Assembly: GCF_002113025.1 (NCBI RefSeq)
Contig: NZ_NEJH01000001.1
Coordinates: 744,001 to 808,000 of the forward strand
Source: Pseudomonas sp. B28(2017)
GTDB lineage: Bacteria > Pseudomonadota > Gammaproteobacteria > Pseudomonadales > Pseudomonadaceae
Direction of reading: 5' to 3'
Length of the DNA: 64,000 bases
The notes under the pieces are model-generated. The model had not been told where the DNA came from, did no database searches, and was given only the letters and a program-made list of their open reading frames with translations. The position numbers and the translations under genes are program-made. Shown one piece after another: positions 1-12,692 of this stretch. Every line of letters begins with the position of its first letter. Position 1 is the stretch's first letter.

Positions 1-498
1 CATAATCACCAGCGCGGGCAGGTTGAACCAGGTTTCCACACCGGGCAAAGAGCCTGGAGCCGCCGTAAGCACAACCGGAAGATTCAGCCCGAATCCGCTC
101 AGCAGGGACTGGAAGTAACCCGACCACCCAACAGACACAGCCGAACTGGCCAGTCCGTATTCGAGCATCAGATCCCAGCCGATCATCCAGGCCACCAACT
201 CTCCCAGCGTCGCGTAGCTGTAGGTGTAAATCGAGCCTGCTACCGGTACGGATGAGGCGAACTCGGCATAACAGAGCGCTGCAAATGCACAGGCCAACGC
301 CGCTAACAGGAATGAAACCATGAGGGCCGGTCCCGCAGTCAATGCGCCGGTTCCGGTCAATACAAAGATGCCCGTCCCCACGATTGCACCGATACCAATC
401 AGGACCAGGTCCATCGGCCCCAGCACTTTTTTCAACCCGGAAGGAGCTCGGGCAGCAGTAATCATTGCGTCCAGGTCTTTTGTTCTGAAAATGCTCAA
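1..498 (-). CDS. APC-family amino-acid permease (partial, N-terminal 166 residues)
   Basis: The window edge cuts the gene, leaving the N-terminal 166 residues. They begin MSIFRTKDLDAMI and continue into LVLIGIGAIVGTGIFVLTG, the first membrane helix of cationic-amino-acid-type APC permeases, including the substrate-binding GIGAIVGTGIF turn. At least four hydrophobic segments are present. I chose a TTG start because GGAGG lies 6-10 bases upstream and the MS(L/I)FRTK N-terminus is family-typical. An internal ATG eleven codons later is the alternative. The likely role is inner-membrane amino-acid uptake. The gene is divergent from an Lrp-type regulator at 766, which may control it. The substrate cannot be told from this fragment. 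Confidence 0.9.
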   Translation of the reverse strand, partial: MSIFRTKDLDAMITAARAPSGLKKVLGPMDLVLIGIGAIVGTGIFVLTGTGALTAGPALMVSFLLAALACAFAALCYAEFASSVPVAGSIYTYSYATLGELVAWMIGWDLMLEYGLASSAVSVGWSGYFQSLLSGFGLNLPVVLTAAPGSLPGVETWFNLPALVIM

Positions 499-765
499 TA
501 TTGCCTCCGTTGTTACTTGTTCTTATTGTCAGAGCCAGTGGCTTGGGTGTCGGAAATGACAAGAAATTGTATTTCAGCGCCTCGAAAATTAGCTTTCGAA
601 ACGGATCTGTATTCAATTATTTTCAGACGTTAATTATCCAAAATGTGTTTGTTATGTAATTTTCTTTCTAATATTCGTCGTTTCTGGAAATGGAAGCTTG
701 ATCAAGGACCTGCGGGATGGGGCCAACCGCCCTACCGCGTACTCATTGTCAAAGGGAGAGAACAC

Positions 766-1224
766 ATGATGGAAATGGATAAGGTTGATCGTTCAATTCT
801 GGAAATTCTGCAAACGAATGGTCGCCTGACGAACGCCGAGATCGCCGCTCGTGTCTGCCTGTCAGCGCCAGCCTGCTGGAAGCGCCTGAAGCGCCTGGAA
901 GAGGAGGTGATTATCGGGTATCACGCGCATTTGAACCCAAAGACCATGGGGCTGGGACTTTTTGCTTTCATCAGCGTCACTCTCGATAGTCACTCCGAGG
1001 ACGCCATGGAGCATTTCGAAGCGGGCGTTCTGGCGCTGCCCAACATTATTGCCTGTCACAAAGTGTCGGGGAAATACGACTACCTCTTGCAGGTAGTCGT
1101 CAAAGACATGGAAGCATTCCATGAACTCGCCATGCATCGCATACGTACACTCGGCAGTATCAAGGAAATGTATACCGGGTTTTCGGTCAAGGAGATCAAG
1201 CACTGCAATACCTTGCCACTGTAA
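766..1224 (+). CDS. Lrp/AsnC-family transcriptional regulator
   Basis: This is a 152-residue protein of typical Lrp length. An N-terminal helix-turn-helix (residues about 5-55, VDRSILEILQTNGRLTNAEIAA) is followed by an alpha-beta RAM/effector domain (about 65-145) with the SGKYDYLLQVV core strand. The ATG at 766 has GGGAG seven bases upstream. The frame is open further upstream to 643, but that extension has no ribosome site and would be out of family. Lrp proteins are amino-acid-responsive DNA-binding oligomers. The divergent permease at 1-498 is the obvious candidate target (inference from position). Confidence 0.93.
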   Translation: MMEMDKVDRSILEILQTNGRLTNAEIAARVCLSAPACWKRLKRLEEEVIIGYHAHLNPKTMGLGLFAFISVTLDSHSEDAMEHFEAGVLALPNIIACHKVSGKYDYLLQVVVKDMEAFHELAMHRIRTLGSIKEMYTGFSVKEIKHCNTLPL

Positions 1225-1255
1225 GTGCCGGGACTTGCCCCTTGTTCAGGACGAG

Positions 1256-1600
1256 TCAAGCACTACAGAAAAGCGCCGGCAGAGATCCTGAGCGGGACTT
1301 GACGAGATGGTCAGCCTGACCGAGCAGGCCTGCAAGTTTACGCTTGCCGGCGGCCTTGAGAAGGCATTGGCGAAAATCCACAACGGTATTATCGATGTAG
1401 GGCTCGTCGCGCCAGCAGACACCGATGCAACCTTCTGCGTCCATTTCAAAGTTCAGTGCCTTGACCAGACCGCGATGGGTGAAATGCCCGGCGACCTGGC
1501 CAGAGGCGATTGAAAGCATATCGCTGGTTTGTAGCAGCCACAGATTGGCCATCAGCGATGACGACTCGACCGGGCTGGGCAACGGCTCAGTAGATCGCAC
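1256..1600 (-). pseudogene. C-terminal remnant of a LysR-family regulator
   Basis: The frame encodes about 110 residues matching the end of a LysR effector-binding domain, with the pattern LWLLQTSDMLSIASGQVAGHF, then GLVKALNF, then IGVCWRDEPY and a closing helix FRQCLLKAAGK. No helix-turn-helix or first effector lobe is present upstream; the frame runs into the 3' end of the diguanylate cyclase. I read it as a decayed fragment left by a deletion, not a gene. It occupies the 413-base space between the Lrp gene and the cyclase gene. Confidence 0.6.
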
Positions 1601-1637
1601 AGTCGGTTGAAGCCAGGCAGCGACTTCGCGACGATGG

Positions 1638-3065
1638 TCAGGGCAGGGGCTGGAGACTGGTCTTGAAGGTAGTGACCACTCGGTTACGGCCTTCGTGTTT
1701 AGCGTGATACAGGCGTTGATCGGCTGTACGCAGAATTGCCTCGATGGTGTCGCCGTCGCGACCGGATTGCGATACGCCGATGCTCACCGTGACCACGGTT
1801 GAGCGCTGCAGGCCATGAAAAGAACTATTTGCGACGGTGCTTCGCAGACGCTCGGCGATTTCGTGCGCGCCTTCAAGTGATGTCTGAGGCAGCAGTATCA
1901 TGAATTCTTCCCCGCCCACTCGGGCTACGCCGTCATACGGGCGGATCGAATCGAGGCATTTCTCCACGAAACTCTTCAGGATGTCATCGCCAACCTGGTG
2001 TCCGAAGCGATCGTTGATGGACTTGAAATTATCCAGATCGAGTGCCAGCACGGAGAACGGCGCACCGCCGCGTTTGGTCCGGCCAATTTCGACTTCGACC
2101 CGCTCCATGAACCGACGACGATTATCAGCGCCTGTCAGTGGATCGGTCGCCGCAAGGTGCCCGAGTTCCTGATTGGTGCGCTGGAGTTCCTGCAGGGCGC
2201 TCTCGGCATACGCCATCGCTTCGGCAAGACGCACCATCAATTCCTCTTGGCTGTAAATCTTCGAAAACGACCGCGTGGTGAGGAACGCTTGCACCACCCC
2301 ATAGCTCAACATGAAGAATCCACCGGCGAAGATCGCATGAGCGAGCCACCACATATGGTTCCACGGACGTGCAAGGATGAAGGCAAGAGATGACAGCGCG
2401 AACGCGGTGACCGAGATGATGAAAATGATCATCAGCGGCGAACGGATACGGCGCAGCAGGAGTATGGCCACGGTCATTGCGGAAAGAACGAGGGCACCAC
2501 CCTCCATGGAGAGGCGCACCGCGAGATTGCCGGCGATCGGCAAGTTCGCGACGTATGCCACTGCCAGGTCAACCAGCAGGAACAGTCCAATCCAGGTCAA
2601 CCACGGGCGGGCTTTCATTCGTTGGTCAGCGGCATGAGGTTGGCGGTGGTACGACAGCATTCCGACTAACAGCAGAATCGACATGACCAGTCGAGAGGCT
2701 GGTCCATAAAGCAGGAAGAGCCAGATATTGTGGTGCGCTTGCCCGGTGAACGCACCATGCAACGCGTAGATCAGTACAAAACCGAGAAAACCAAGTGTCA
2801 TCCATCGCAGCAGCGGATCTCCGGATGACTGATAGCAGCGCCACGTTACGTAAGTGACAAACGAGCCCGCCAAGGTGGCTGTGATGATTGCAATGACATG
2901 GAACAGGTGATTTTCGAATACAAGCGTGGGGTCCTGGAAAAAGTACAAGTAGCCAATCAGATAGGCCGGAACAAACGCAAATCCTGCGAGCAGCAAGTAG
3001 GCGTAAACCTTGACCATGAGGCGAACGGCTACAGGTGACTCATCGGTGGCGAAGAGATTGCTCAT
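1638..3065 (-). CDS. membrane-bound diguanylate cyclase (GGDEF)
   Basis: This 475-residue protein has about eight predicted membrane helices (residues about 15-280), a short helical linker and a C-terminal GGDEF domain (about 305-465). The active-site loop reads RVGGEEFMILLP, so the signature is intact. RPYD, five residues before GGEEF, is a canonical RxxD inhibitory site for product feedback. It should make cyclic-di-GMP from GTP at the inner membrane. The start used is ATG 3065, preceded by GAGGG at good spacing; a 22-codon longer frame exists without a ribosome site. The membrane sensor does not match a MASE type I can name, so the signal is unknown. Confidence 0.93.
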   Translation of the reverse strand: MSNLFATDESPVAVRLMVKVYAYLLLAGFAFVPAYLIGYLYFFQDPTLVFENHLFHVIAIITATLAGSFVTYVTWRCYQSSGDPLLRWMTLGFLGFVLIYALHGAFTGQAHHNIWLFLLYGPASRLVMSILLLVGMLSYHRQPHAADQRMKARPWLTWIGLFLLVDLAVAYVANLPIAGNLAVRLSMEGGALVLSAMTVAILLLRRIRSPLMIIFIISVTAFALSSLAFILARPWNHMWWLAHAIFAGGFFMLSYGVVQAFLTTRSFSKIYSQEELMVRLAEAMAYAESALQELQRTNQELGHLAATDPLTGADNRRRFMERVEVEIGRTKRGGAPFSVLALDLDNFKSINDRFGHQVGDDILKSFVEKCLDSIRPYDGVARVGGEEFMILLPQTSLEGAHEIAERLRSTVANSSFHGLQRSTVVTVSIGVSQSGRDGDTIEAILRTADQRLYHAKHEGRNRVVTTFKTSLQPLP

Positions 3066-3211
3066 GGTTCCCTCCAGTGTTAAATCCGTATGGCCCACAC
3101 CGGTCCGGTGTTGAAGCCGCCTGCATGCCAACGGTCCCTCGTATCACTACGCAAACATGGGATGGAGCGATCTGCGGCATTTCAATTATGGATAAGAATT
3201 CAACCTGCGGA

Positions 3212-4171
3212 TCAGAGTTTTTTCAGGAAACCCAGTAGCAGCTCATTGACCACTGTCGCGCGCTCTTGCTGTATCCAATGCCCGGCCCCTTCGAGGATAT
3301 GACACCCGCGCAGTTCCGGTAGTGTCTGCGCGAAGGCTTCGATCTGCCGCGGGGAGCTCGGAAACTTCAGCACGCCGTCGCGGCTCCCGGCAATGAACAT
3401 CGACGGCTGCCGGATAATGCAACCGCGCCAGGGTGCCAGCAGTGCCCATGAGCGCGTCATGCTGCGGTACCAGTTCAAGCCGCCGCGAAATCCGCTGCGG
3501 GTGAATTCGCGGGTGTAGCAGGCAATATCCTCCAGGCTTAGCCAGGCGGGCAGGGTTTCGGGCTCGATCATCGCCCCCAGGAAGCCCTGGCCCGGCTGCA
3601 GTCGGCCGAACACCGGCCAATCGGGCCCGTCACCCGAGCCACTGAAGTAGATGCGCCGGATCGTCGACTCGACGTCCCTTTCCAATTCGGCCTCGGCCAC
3701 ACCTGGCGTCTGGAAATACTGGATGTAGAAGTCGCTGATACCCCGCGAGGCAAGCGTGCTGAGGAGCTCCACGCGTGACGGTGGCGAGAAGGGAACGCTC
3801 ATGCCGACCACGGCGCGGAACAGATCGGGTCGCATCATCGCTGCACTCCAGGCCACCTGCGCGCCCCAGTCATGGCCGACGATCACGGCTTGCTGTTCGC
3901 CGAGTGCGTTGACCAACTCGACCATGTCGCCTACCAGGTGCAGCGTGGTGTAGGCGTCGGGTTCGGCCGGCGCATCCGTGCCGCCATAGCCGCGCATGTC
4001 GGGCGCTACCGCTCTATAGCCGGCGGCCGCCAGCGCAGCAAGCTGGTTGCGCCACGAGTACCACAGCTCCGGAAACCCGTGGCATAACAAGACCAGCGGG
4101 CCGCAACCTTGCGTGGCGATCTGCATGCGGATGCCATTGATGTCGAGCAGTTCAAGGTGTGGCTCGTTCAT
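3212..4171 (-). CDS. alpha/beta hydrolase, epoxide-hydrolase type
   Basis: This 319-residue cytoplasmic protein has the oxyanion motif HGFPE (about residue 31), then DMRGYGGTD and the nucleophile elbow VGHDWG. The nucleophile is Asp, not Ser, as in soluble epoxide hydrolases and haloalkane dehalogenases. The catalytic His sits in EGAGHWIQQE near the C-terminus. Epoxide hydrolase is favoured over dehalogenase by HGFPELWYSWR. It follows the flavoprotein gene at 4188-5600 on the same strand with a 16-base gap, so the two are probably co-transcribed. Confidence 0.85.
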   Translation of the reverse strand: MNEPHLELLDINGIRMQIATQGCGPLVLLCHGFPELWYSWRNQLAALAAAGYRAVAPDMRGYGGTDAPAEPDAYTTLHLVGDMVELVNALGEQQAVIVGHDWGAQVAWSAAMMRPDLFRAVVGMSVPFSPPSRVELLSTLASRGISDFYIQYFQTPGVAEAELERDVESTIRRIYFSGSGDGPDWPVFGRLQPGQGFLGAMIEPETLPAWLSLEDIACYTREFTRSGFRGGLNWYRSMTRSWALLAPWRGCIIRQPSMFIAGSRDGVLKFPSSPRQIEAFAQTLPELRGCHILEGAGHWIQQERATVVNELLLGFLKKL

Positions 4172-4187
4172 GTGCGCTTCCTGCGAT

Positions 4188-5600
4188 TCAAGCGATGGCC
4201 CCCAGCAACCGTGGCAAACTCGCCAGAGCCTGCTGCCTGCTGACAGAGAGCCGATGCAACTGTGCCAGTTTCTCGGTATCGGTTTCCTGCAAGCCCCTGA
4301 CCACCGCCGTCATGAAGTACAAGCGCGACTGCCTGATCCAGCGGGTCAGGCCGTCATGCTCTCCCCAGCGTAGCTGGTTACCCAGGTAGACCGCCCAGAT
4401 TCTGATCCAGTCCGTGGGGACGTGGGGCGGGGGGACCATCATGCACAGCGAGTTCATTTGCGCTTGATCGTCCAGGTGGCTTTCCACATAGGCGATCAAG
4501 GCCGCGCTGAACACGGGCTGGCAGCTGCTGACCATCAACAGGTTGATCTTGCCGCCGTCGAACACCTTCATTTCAGGGAGTGACGGGATGGCGCTGGCGC
4601 TGCAATCAATGTGCAGGGCACTCGTGCTCGTGGCGATGTTGCCCTGTTCGAGCACGATGCGCGTTGGCTCGATCACTTGCACTCTCCCCAGACGCACAAC
4701 GTTGTCGATGCGTCGAAGCTCGCGTATTTCCGCTTGAGTGACGGTGGCGCAGCGGTAAGCAGTGGGTTCGACGGACGTATCCAGGCGCAAGAGCTGGCCC
4801 GCCGCCTCAAGCCTGGAGAACAGGTCCGGGATCGAGTCTGCGGCAGCGATAGCCTCGAACTGTGCCGTGAGACCACCGATTGTTCGTTCGAAGTTGTCGA
4901 GGCCGGGTTGCATGTTGGCCCGGTCGATCAGCCACGGATCGTTGGGCATGATCCAGCAGATTTTTTCGGGCGCAACACCGTGTTGCAGCAACCACAGGCA
5001 AGCGTCGATCCCGGTCTTGCCCGATCCCACCACCACGTAGCTGGACCAGGGGTGCCGGATTTTCGGCAAGTCGTTCAGCGGCACGCATTGCACGCCGGGT
5101 TCCACCCTGTACCTGGGAGGGTGGGTCGAGGGAACGGCGGTCTGGGCATGGGTGGCGTCTACCACCTTTTTGTACACCCGGACCTGTTGGTTTACGCCGC
5201 TGACCAGCGAGGCAATACGATGGCCGTCAATGCCCTCGCCGGTGTAGTTGCACATGGGGAAGTAATGGACTCGACCTGACGGCAGAAACCGTTGATTCAT
5301 CACCTGGTCGAAGTAGCTCACCACCTCGGCGCCGGAGGCCAGCTCATACAAGCCCTCGTTCAGTGCCGTCGTGTCTTTCGTTCCGCTGCCCAGTTCGCGT
5401 GAGTTGACGCCATAGCAGGTCGAAGGCTGGTGCAACCGTACGAACGGGTAGGCGTCATTCCAGTGCCCGCCAGGTCGTTCGTGTCGGTCCACCATCACGA
5501 TGCGTGCATTCGTTTCCTCGAGTAGCGTATCGACGAAGGCCATGGCTGTCGCGCCAGCACCGATGATCAGGTAGTCGGTTTCGATCGGATTTGCGTCCAT
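4188..5600 (-). CDS. FAD/NAD(P)-binding oxidoreductase (flavin monooxygenase-like)
   Basis: This 470-residue protein opens with DYLIIGAGATAMAFVDTLLE, an FAD-binding GxGxxA Rossmann turn. It is followed by a GGHWNDAYPFVRLHQPS segment resembling Baeyer-Villiger or flavin-containing monooxygenases. A second dinucleotide site, YVVVGSGKTGIDACLWLL (about residue 190), would bind NAD(P)H. Chemistry is inferred as O2-dependent oxygenation; a dehydrogenase role is not excluded. It is the first gene of a two-gene unit with the epoxide hydrolase. ATG 5600 is preceded by AGGAAGG in the non-coding strand. Confidence 0.8.
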   Translation of the reverse strand: MDANPIETDYLIIGAGATAMAFVDTLLEETNARIVMVDRHERPGGHWNDAYPFVRLHQPSTCYGVNSRELGSGTKDTTALNEGLYELASGAEVVSYFDQVMNQRFLPSGRVHYFPMCNYTGEGIDGHRIASLVSGVNQQVRVYKKVVDATHAQTAVPSTHPPRYRVEPGVQCVPLNDLPKIRHPWSSYVVVGSGKTGIDACLWLLQHGVAPEKICWIMPNDPWLIDRANMQPGLDNFERTIGGLTAQFEAIAAADSIPDLFSRLEAAGQLLRLDTSVEPTAYRCATVTQAEIRELRRIDNVVRLGRVQVIEPTRIVLEQGNIATSTSALHIDCSASAIPSLPEMKVFDGGKINLLMVSSCQPVFSAALIAYVESHLDDQAQMNSLCMMVPPPHVPTDWIRIWAVYLGNQLRWGEHDGLTRWIRQSRLYFMTAVVRGLQETDTEKLAQLHRLSVSRQQALASLPRLLGAIA

Positions 5601-5797
5601 ATGGTTGCACCTTCCTGAAGGTTGCCGCCCCTCAACCTCAGTAGATTAGCCAGCGATGCCGCGCACAATAGAACGAATGCGCCTCACTCACATAACCAAT
5701 GGCGTTAATGGCTGCGGCCTGAATGTCCTTGCTCAGGCCGGCATGCGCGAAGAAACATCCAGCCACCCGGCCTGGGGTTCGGTTAACCAGTTGTCAC

Positions 5798-9190
<3,393 letters not shown>

Positions 9191-9263
9191 TTTTCACCCC
9201 TCCCTTGATGCTTCGCCGTCTCCATGTCCGGGACGACAGCTGTTGCAGGCATAAGGGGCGGGG

Positions 9264-9279
9264 TGCAACTAATGAGCCA
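9264..9279 (-). promoter_or_regulatory. sigma-54 promoter of MCO1
   Basis: Read on the minus strand the site is TGGCTCATTAGTTGCA, one mismatch in the -24 box from TGGCAC-N5-TTGCA, with the invariant GG and GC ten bases apart. It lies 74 bases before the MCO1 start codon. A similar site precedes MCO2. Confidence 0.8.
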
Positions 9280-9393
9280 TCATCCGCGCGAAGAAAAAAC
9301 TCAAATAAATTAACAAGTTGTTCTGAGCGTTACAGACGGGAGAAGCGGGGCGGGGGAATAGTCCTCAAATCAGGTGGTAAACATCCGGTTGGG

Positions 9394-9421
9394 TGGGGGA
9401 AGTACCCCATTCGTGGGGAAA
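9394..9421 (-). promoter_or_regulatory. candidate activator site (GGGG/CCCC palindromes) upstream of MCO1
   Basis: Alternating GGGG (9396-9399), CCCC (9405-9408) and GGGG (9415-9418) blocks make two overlapping palindromes, including GGGGAAGTACCCC. They lie about 117-140 bases upstream of the sigma-54 promoter, the usual place for an enhancer-binding protein. A matching cluster lies upstream of MCO2 at 54597-54619. Confidence 0.55.
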
Positions 9422-9470
9422 GTGGCGGCGCTGTTTCAGCGACCGCTTTTGGTGGATTTGCATGTAGCAC

Positions 9471-10364
9471 TCACGCGGGGAATCGGGCTATCCAGTGCCT
9501 GGCAATTTCTTCGCGCCGGCAGATCCACACCGCGTCGTGGCCTTGCACGTAATCGAGAAAGCGCGCCAGCGCCATCGCGCGACCAGGATGGCCACTGATC
9601 CGCCCATGCAGGCCGACGCTCATCATCTTCGGGTGTTGCGCGCCCTCCTGCCACAGCAGGTCGAAAGCATCCTTGAGCAGCCGGAAGAAGTCTTCACCGC
9701 AGGCGAAACCGTTCGGCAGCAGATAGCGGGCGTCGTTGTTGACCAATGTGTAAGGGATCGCCAGGTGGGCGGGCGTGCCTGGGAGCCAATAGGGCAGGTC
9801 ATCGTTGTAGGCGTCCGAGCTATAGAGAAAACCTCCTTCCTCGCGCAACAGGCGACGGGTGTTCTGGCTGACCCTTCCCGTGTACCAACCTACGGGGCGT
9901 TTACCGCAGATCTGCTCGATCACGTCGAGGGTGAGGCGGATATGGCGCCGCTCCTGGTCTTCAGGCATGTCGCGATAGTCCAGCCAACGGTAGCCATGCC
10001 CGGCAATTTCATGCCCGGCAGCGCAGAGCGCATGGCCAATCGCCGGGGTGAGTTCCAGTGCCCGGCCGACGGCGAAGGCGGTCAGCGACAGGCCTCGGGC
10101 GCTGAACAGCTCCAGAATGCGCCACACACCTGCGCGCGATCCGTATTCGTACATGCCCTCGACGCTCAAGTCCGGTTCCCCCACACGCGGCGGGCGGCCC
10201 GGTAGCTCGTGAAGCCAGGCCTCCGACTGTGCATCGCCATTGAGGATGCATGACTCCGCGCCCTCTTCGATGTTGAGTACGAACTGGACCGCGACGCGCG
10301 CCTCACCGGGCCATTGCGGGTGGGGTGGGCGGCCGCCATAACCGATGAGGTCGCGAGCGGACAT
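9471..10364 (-). CDS. polysaccharide-deacetylase-fold protein, PuuE/allantoinase-like
   Basis: This 297-residue protein opens with [34 protein letters not shown], the N-terminus typical of the PuuE-type allantoinase branch of the NodB fold. The NodB metal-binding DD is replaced by EE (NIEEGAE), while [10 protein letters not shown] keeps the conserved histidine strand. Bona fide PuuE is about 308 residues. No other purine-catabolism genes are near, so a different amide or N-acyl substrate is equally possible. The start codon overlaps the stop of the GNAT gene upstream (TGATG), indicating translational coupling. Confidence 0.75.
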   Translation of the reverse strand: MSARDLIGYGGRPPHPQWPGEARVAVQFVLNIEEGAESCILNGDAQSEAWLHELPGRPPRVGEPDLSVEGMYEYGSRAGVWRILELFSARGLSLTAFAVGRALELTPAIGHALCAAGHEIAGHGYRWLDYRDMPEDQERRHIRLTLDVIEQICGKRPVGWYTGRVSQNTRRLLREEGGFLYSSDAYNDDLPYWLPGTPAHLAIPYTLVNNDARYLLPNGFACGEDFFRLLKDAFDLLWQEGAQHPKMMSVGLHGRISGHPGRAMALARFLDYVQGHDAVWICRREEIARHWIARFPA

Positions 10365-11236
10365 CAGCCCAGCTCGAAGGTCGTGACGCCGAACACACGT
10401 TCGTGCGCGATCGCCGGAGGAGGGCCGAGGTACATGCGTGCGCAGCCGAAAACCTCGGTCATGCCCTGTTGGTGCACGAGCGCCATCGCGGCGGGGTTAT
10501 TCTCCGGGGCATCGAGAAACAGTGGGCCACCCTCCGCAAATTCCGCCAGGCGCGCGTAGAGGGCATTGGCTGCCAGGACGTCATCGGCGAACAAGGGGCC
10601 GATCTTGCAGCCTTCCCGGCAGCGCCTTACGACGCCATAGCCGCTTAGCCTGCCCTCGCGCCGGCAACCCAGGGCGAGGGCATTGGCTTGGGCTATCCAC
10701 CCCCTCAGGAAGGTTGCGCGCGCGGCGGGGAAACAGGTGCGGTCGTAATCGACAACCTGATCGAACGGGAAGGTGGCCAACGGGACGATGTCCTGGTCGC
10801 CTGCCTGCGAGGTCGTCGGGCGTTCGGTGATCTCGGCACGAAAACGCATGTTGCGATGGGAGAAGACGAAACCACCCTTGGCGTAGTAGTCCTGCATCGC
10901 GAAGACGCCGTCCATGCCGATGCTCGCGCCTGGGCGCAGGCGGGCGAGGAGTCGCTCGCGGCGTGCGTGCCAGAGGGTATTGCCCAGACCTTGACCGCGA
11001 TATTCAGGCCGGACGATGAAAAAACCCATGAAACCGAATTCGCCATTGTAGGAGGTGATGGCGCCGCCGCCGATCAACTCGCCGCCCCGGGAGGCCGCGA
11101 TGAAGGCAGCAGGGTCCGTAGCCCAGAACAGCTCGGCATCGTGAAAGCCGGGATTCCAACCCTCACGGGCAGCCCAATCGACGAGCTCGTCCAGCTCGGG
11201 ACGGGTCATGTTGCGTATGACCAGCTGATCCGACAC
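10364..11236 (-). CDS. GNAT acetyltransferase with second Acetyltransf_18-type domain
   Basis: The 290-residue protein has an N-terminal GNAT domain (about 1-135). Its acetyl-CoA loop lies in [15 protein letters not shown] and the [13 protein letters not shown] end strand follows. The C-terminal half (about 140-285) ends [20 protein letters not shown], the second GNAT-like domain seen in YitH-type proteins. The substrate is unknown, presumably a small amine. It is the first gene of a tight two-gene unit with the deacetylase-like gene (one-base overlap), so the pair may acylate and deacylate, or otherwise process, the same compound (inference). Confidence 0.8.
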   Translation of the reverse strand: MSDQLVIRNMTRPELDELVDWAAREGWNPGFHDAELFWATDPAAFIAASRGGELIGGGAITSYNGEFGFMGFFIVRPEYRGQGLGNTLWHARRERLLARLRPGASIGMDGVFAMQDYYAKGGFVFSHRNMRFRAEITERPTTSQAGDQDIVPLATFPFDQVVDYDRTCFPAARATFLRGWIAQANALALGCRREGRLSGYGVVRRCREGCKIGPLFADDVLAANALYARLAEFAEGGPLFLDAPENNPAAMALVHQQGMTEVFGCARMYLGPPPAIAHERVFGVTTFELG

Positions 11237-11481
11237 CGCGAAGTTCTCCTCAGTCGCTAATCGAGCGTGTGGTCCATCCCCACTCCGGACCCTTTCGGTA
11301 TAGCTTCAACCCGGGTATTGATCCAGGCCGTCACTTCACCTGCAGAACATGTTCGTCGCCATTGAACTGTCCTGAGAGTGAGGCCCGGCCCCTCCTGCAG
11401 GGCCGCGGCCAGATGTTAATACCGCTCCCGACCCACGGCGGACGATGGGCAACCCCAACACGTTCACTGCCATCAACGCCA

Positions 11482-12399
11482 CTACAAGTCCCGAGCCCAA
11501 GTCTGGCTGACGAGGTCTTTTCCGAAGCTGTGTACCTGTTCCTCTTCGACCAATTGAAAACCTGCTTTCTGGTATAGCTTTCGGGCATCAGAAAGTACGC
11601 TGGTCGTCCAGAGGATCATGCTTTTGTAGCCCGCGTGCCGCGCAAACCGGAGACTCTCTTCCAGCAAACGATTGCCGATTCCCATGCCCCTGGCACTCGC
11701 ATCCACATACAGCATCCGCAGCTTGGCGGTGGTCTCGTCATGTCTGACGACAAAGACCGAACCGATGACCGTGCCATCTTTTTCCGCGATCCAGCAACGC
11801 TCGCAGGACTGATCGAACTCACGAAGGTATTTGGCGACGATTTCCGCCACCAGCGCTTCGAACTCCGTATTCCAACCGTATTCGCGGGCATAAAGTTGAG
11901 CTTGCTGCTGAACGACGATGCCCATGTCGCCCGCTCGTGGATCGCGCAGGAGGTAGGAGGGCTCCCTGTCGCCCAATAGCGTCCATATCCGTCTCATGGC
12001 CTGGATCAATTGCTCTTGCTGTGGATCAGGCAAGCCTTGCAGCATCACCACGACTTCCTCGCGAGCGGCTTGCTCCAGCGAGGCCAGCACGGTACGACCT
12101 GGATCGGTGAGCTGGATTTCAGAAGCTCGGGCATCGATTGCTGAGCGAGTCCTGGTGATCAATCCTTTTTTTTCGAATCCACCGATGACGCGGCTGAGGT
12201 AACCAGCGTCCAGGCCGAGCATTTGGCAGAGGTCTGAACCCTTCAGGCCAGCACTGGCGCCCAATTCATAAAGGATGCGCGCCTCGGTCAAGGAAAACTC
12301 GGCTTGAAGCAGGTGCTCTTGCAGTGCGCCGATCTGCCGGGTGTAGAAACGGTTGAAGCGGCGCACGGTGTCAGCGCGCTCCATGATGGTTGCGGTCAT
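11482..12399 (-). CDS. MarR-GNAT fusion: regulator with acetyltransferase domain
   Basis: The 305-residue protein joins a MarR winged helix (about 1-140: FSLTEARILYELG, DLCQMLGLDAGYLSRVIGGFEKKGLI, DARASEIQLTDPG) to a GNAT domain (about 155-300). The acetyl-CoA loop is DASARGMGIGNRLLEESLRFAR and the GNAT end motif is ARKLYQKAGFQLVEEE. Such fusions are common in Pseudomonas; their acetyl acceptor is mostly unknown. Two palindromes directly upstream (12416-12449) suggest autoregulation. The 245 bases downstream (11237-11481) hold no gene I can support. Confidence 0.88.
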   Translation of the reverse strand: MTATIMERADTVRRFNRFYTRQIGALQEHLLQAEFSLTEARILYELGASAGLKGSDLCQMLGLDAGYLSRVIGGFEKKGLITRTRSAIDARASEIQLTDPGRTVLASLEQAAREEVVVMLQGLPDPQQEQLIQAMRRIWTLLGDREPSYLLRDPRAGDMGIVVQQQAQLYAREYGWNTEFEALVAEIVAKYLREFDQSCERCWIAEKDGTVIGSVFVVRHDETTAKLRMLYVDASARGMGIGNRLLEESLRFARHAGYKSMILWTTSVLSDARKLYQKAGFQLVEEEQVHSFGKDLVSQTWARDL

Positions 12400-12415
12400 G
12401 GAAATCCCCTGATAG

Positions 12416-12449
12416 TTGCTTTTAGCAATTATATTGTTGCCATAGGCAA
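12416..12449. promoter_or_regulatory. tandem TTGC-N5-GCAA palindromes, MarR-type operator candidate
   Basis: Two perfect 13-base inverted repeats, TTGCTTTTAGCAA (12416-12428) and TTGCCATAGGCAA (12437-12449), have centres 21 bases apart, two helical turns. They start 17 bases upstream of the MarR-GNAT start codon in AT-rich DNA. The rest of the gap to 12692 shows nothing recognisable. Confidence 0.6.
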
Positions 12450-12692
12450 TTATGTCAATCCTGCGACGGTCAGTTGCAACGGCCGCTTCTGGTTAAGACG
12501 TATCTGGTCTGACCGTCTGTTTTGGCCCATTGCTGCCCCTCCCGACAGGAAGCAGTCAGCCAGAAACAGGCATTCGGTAGCGTCCAGGAAATCAGGGGCA
12601 ATTCATTTGGTATTGCCGGGGAGTTCTTGTAACAGCGGCGATGGTGATCCTGTCCATGCCAGGAAAACATCGCTGCATCCAGCGCCACTTGC

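Noticed and set aside
11331..11588. Short minus-strand frame ending FNGDEHVLQVK after the MarR-GNAT gene
   Set aside because: Looked at first like a thioesterase start, but a stop follows at once and most of the frame overlaps the MarR-GNAT 3' end.
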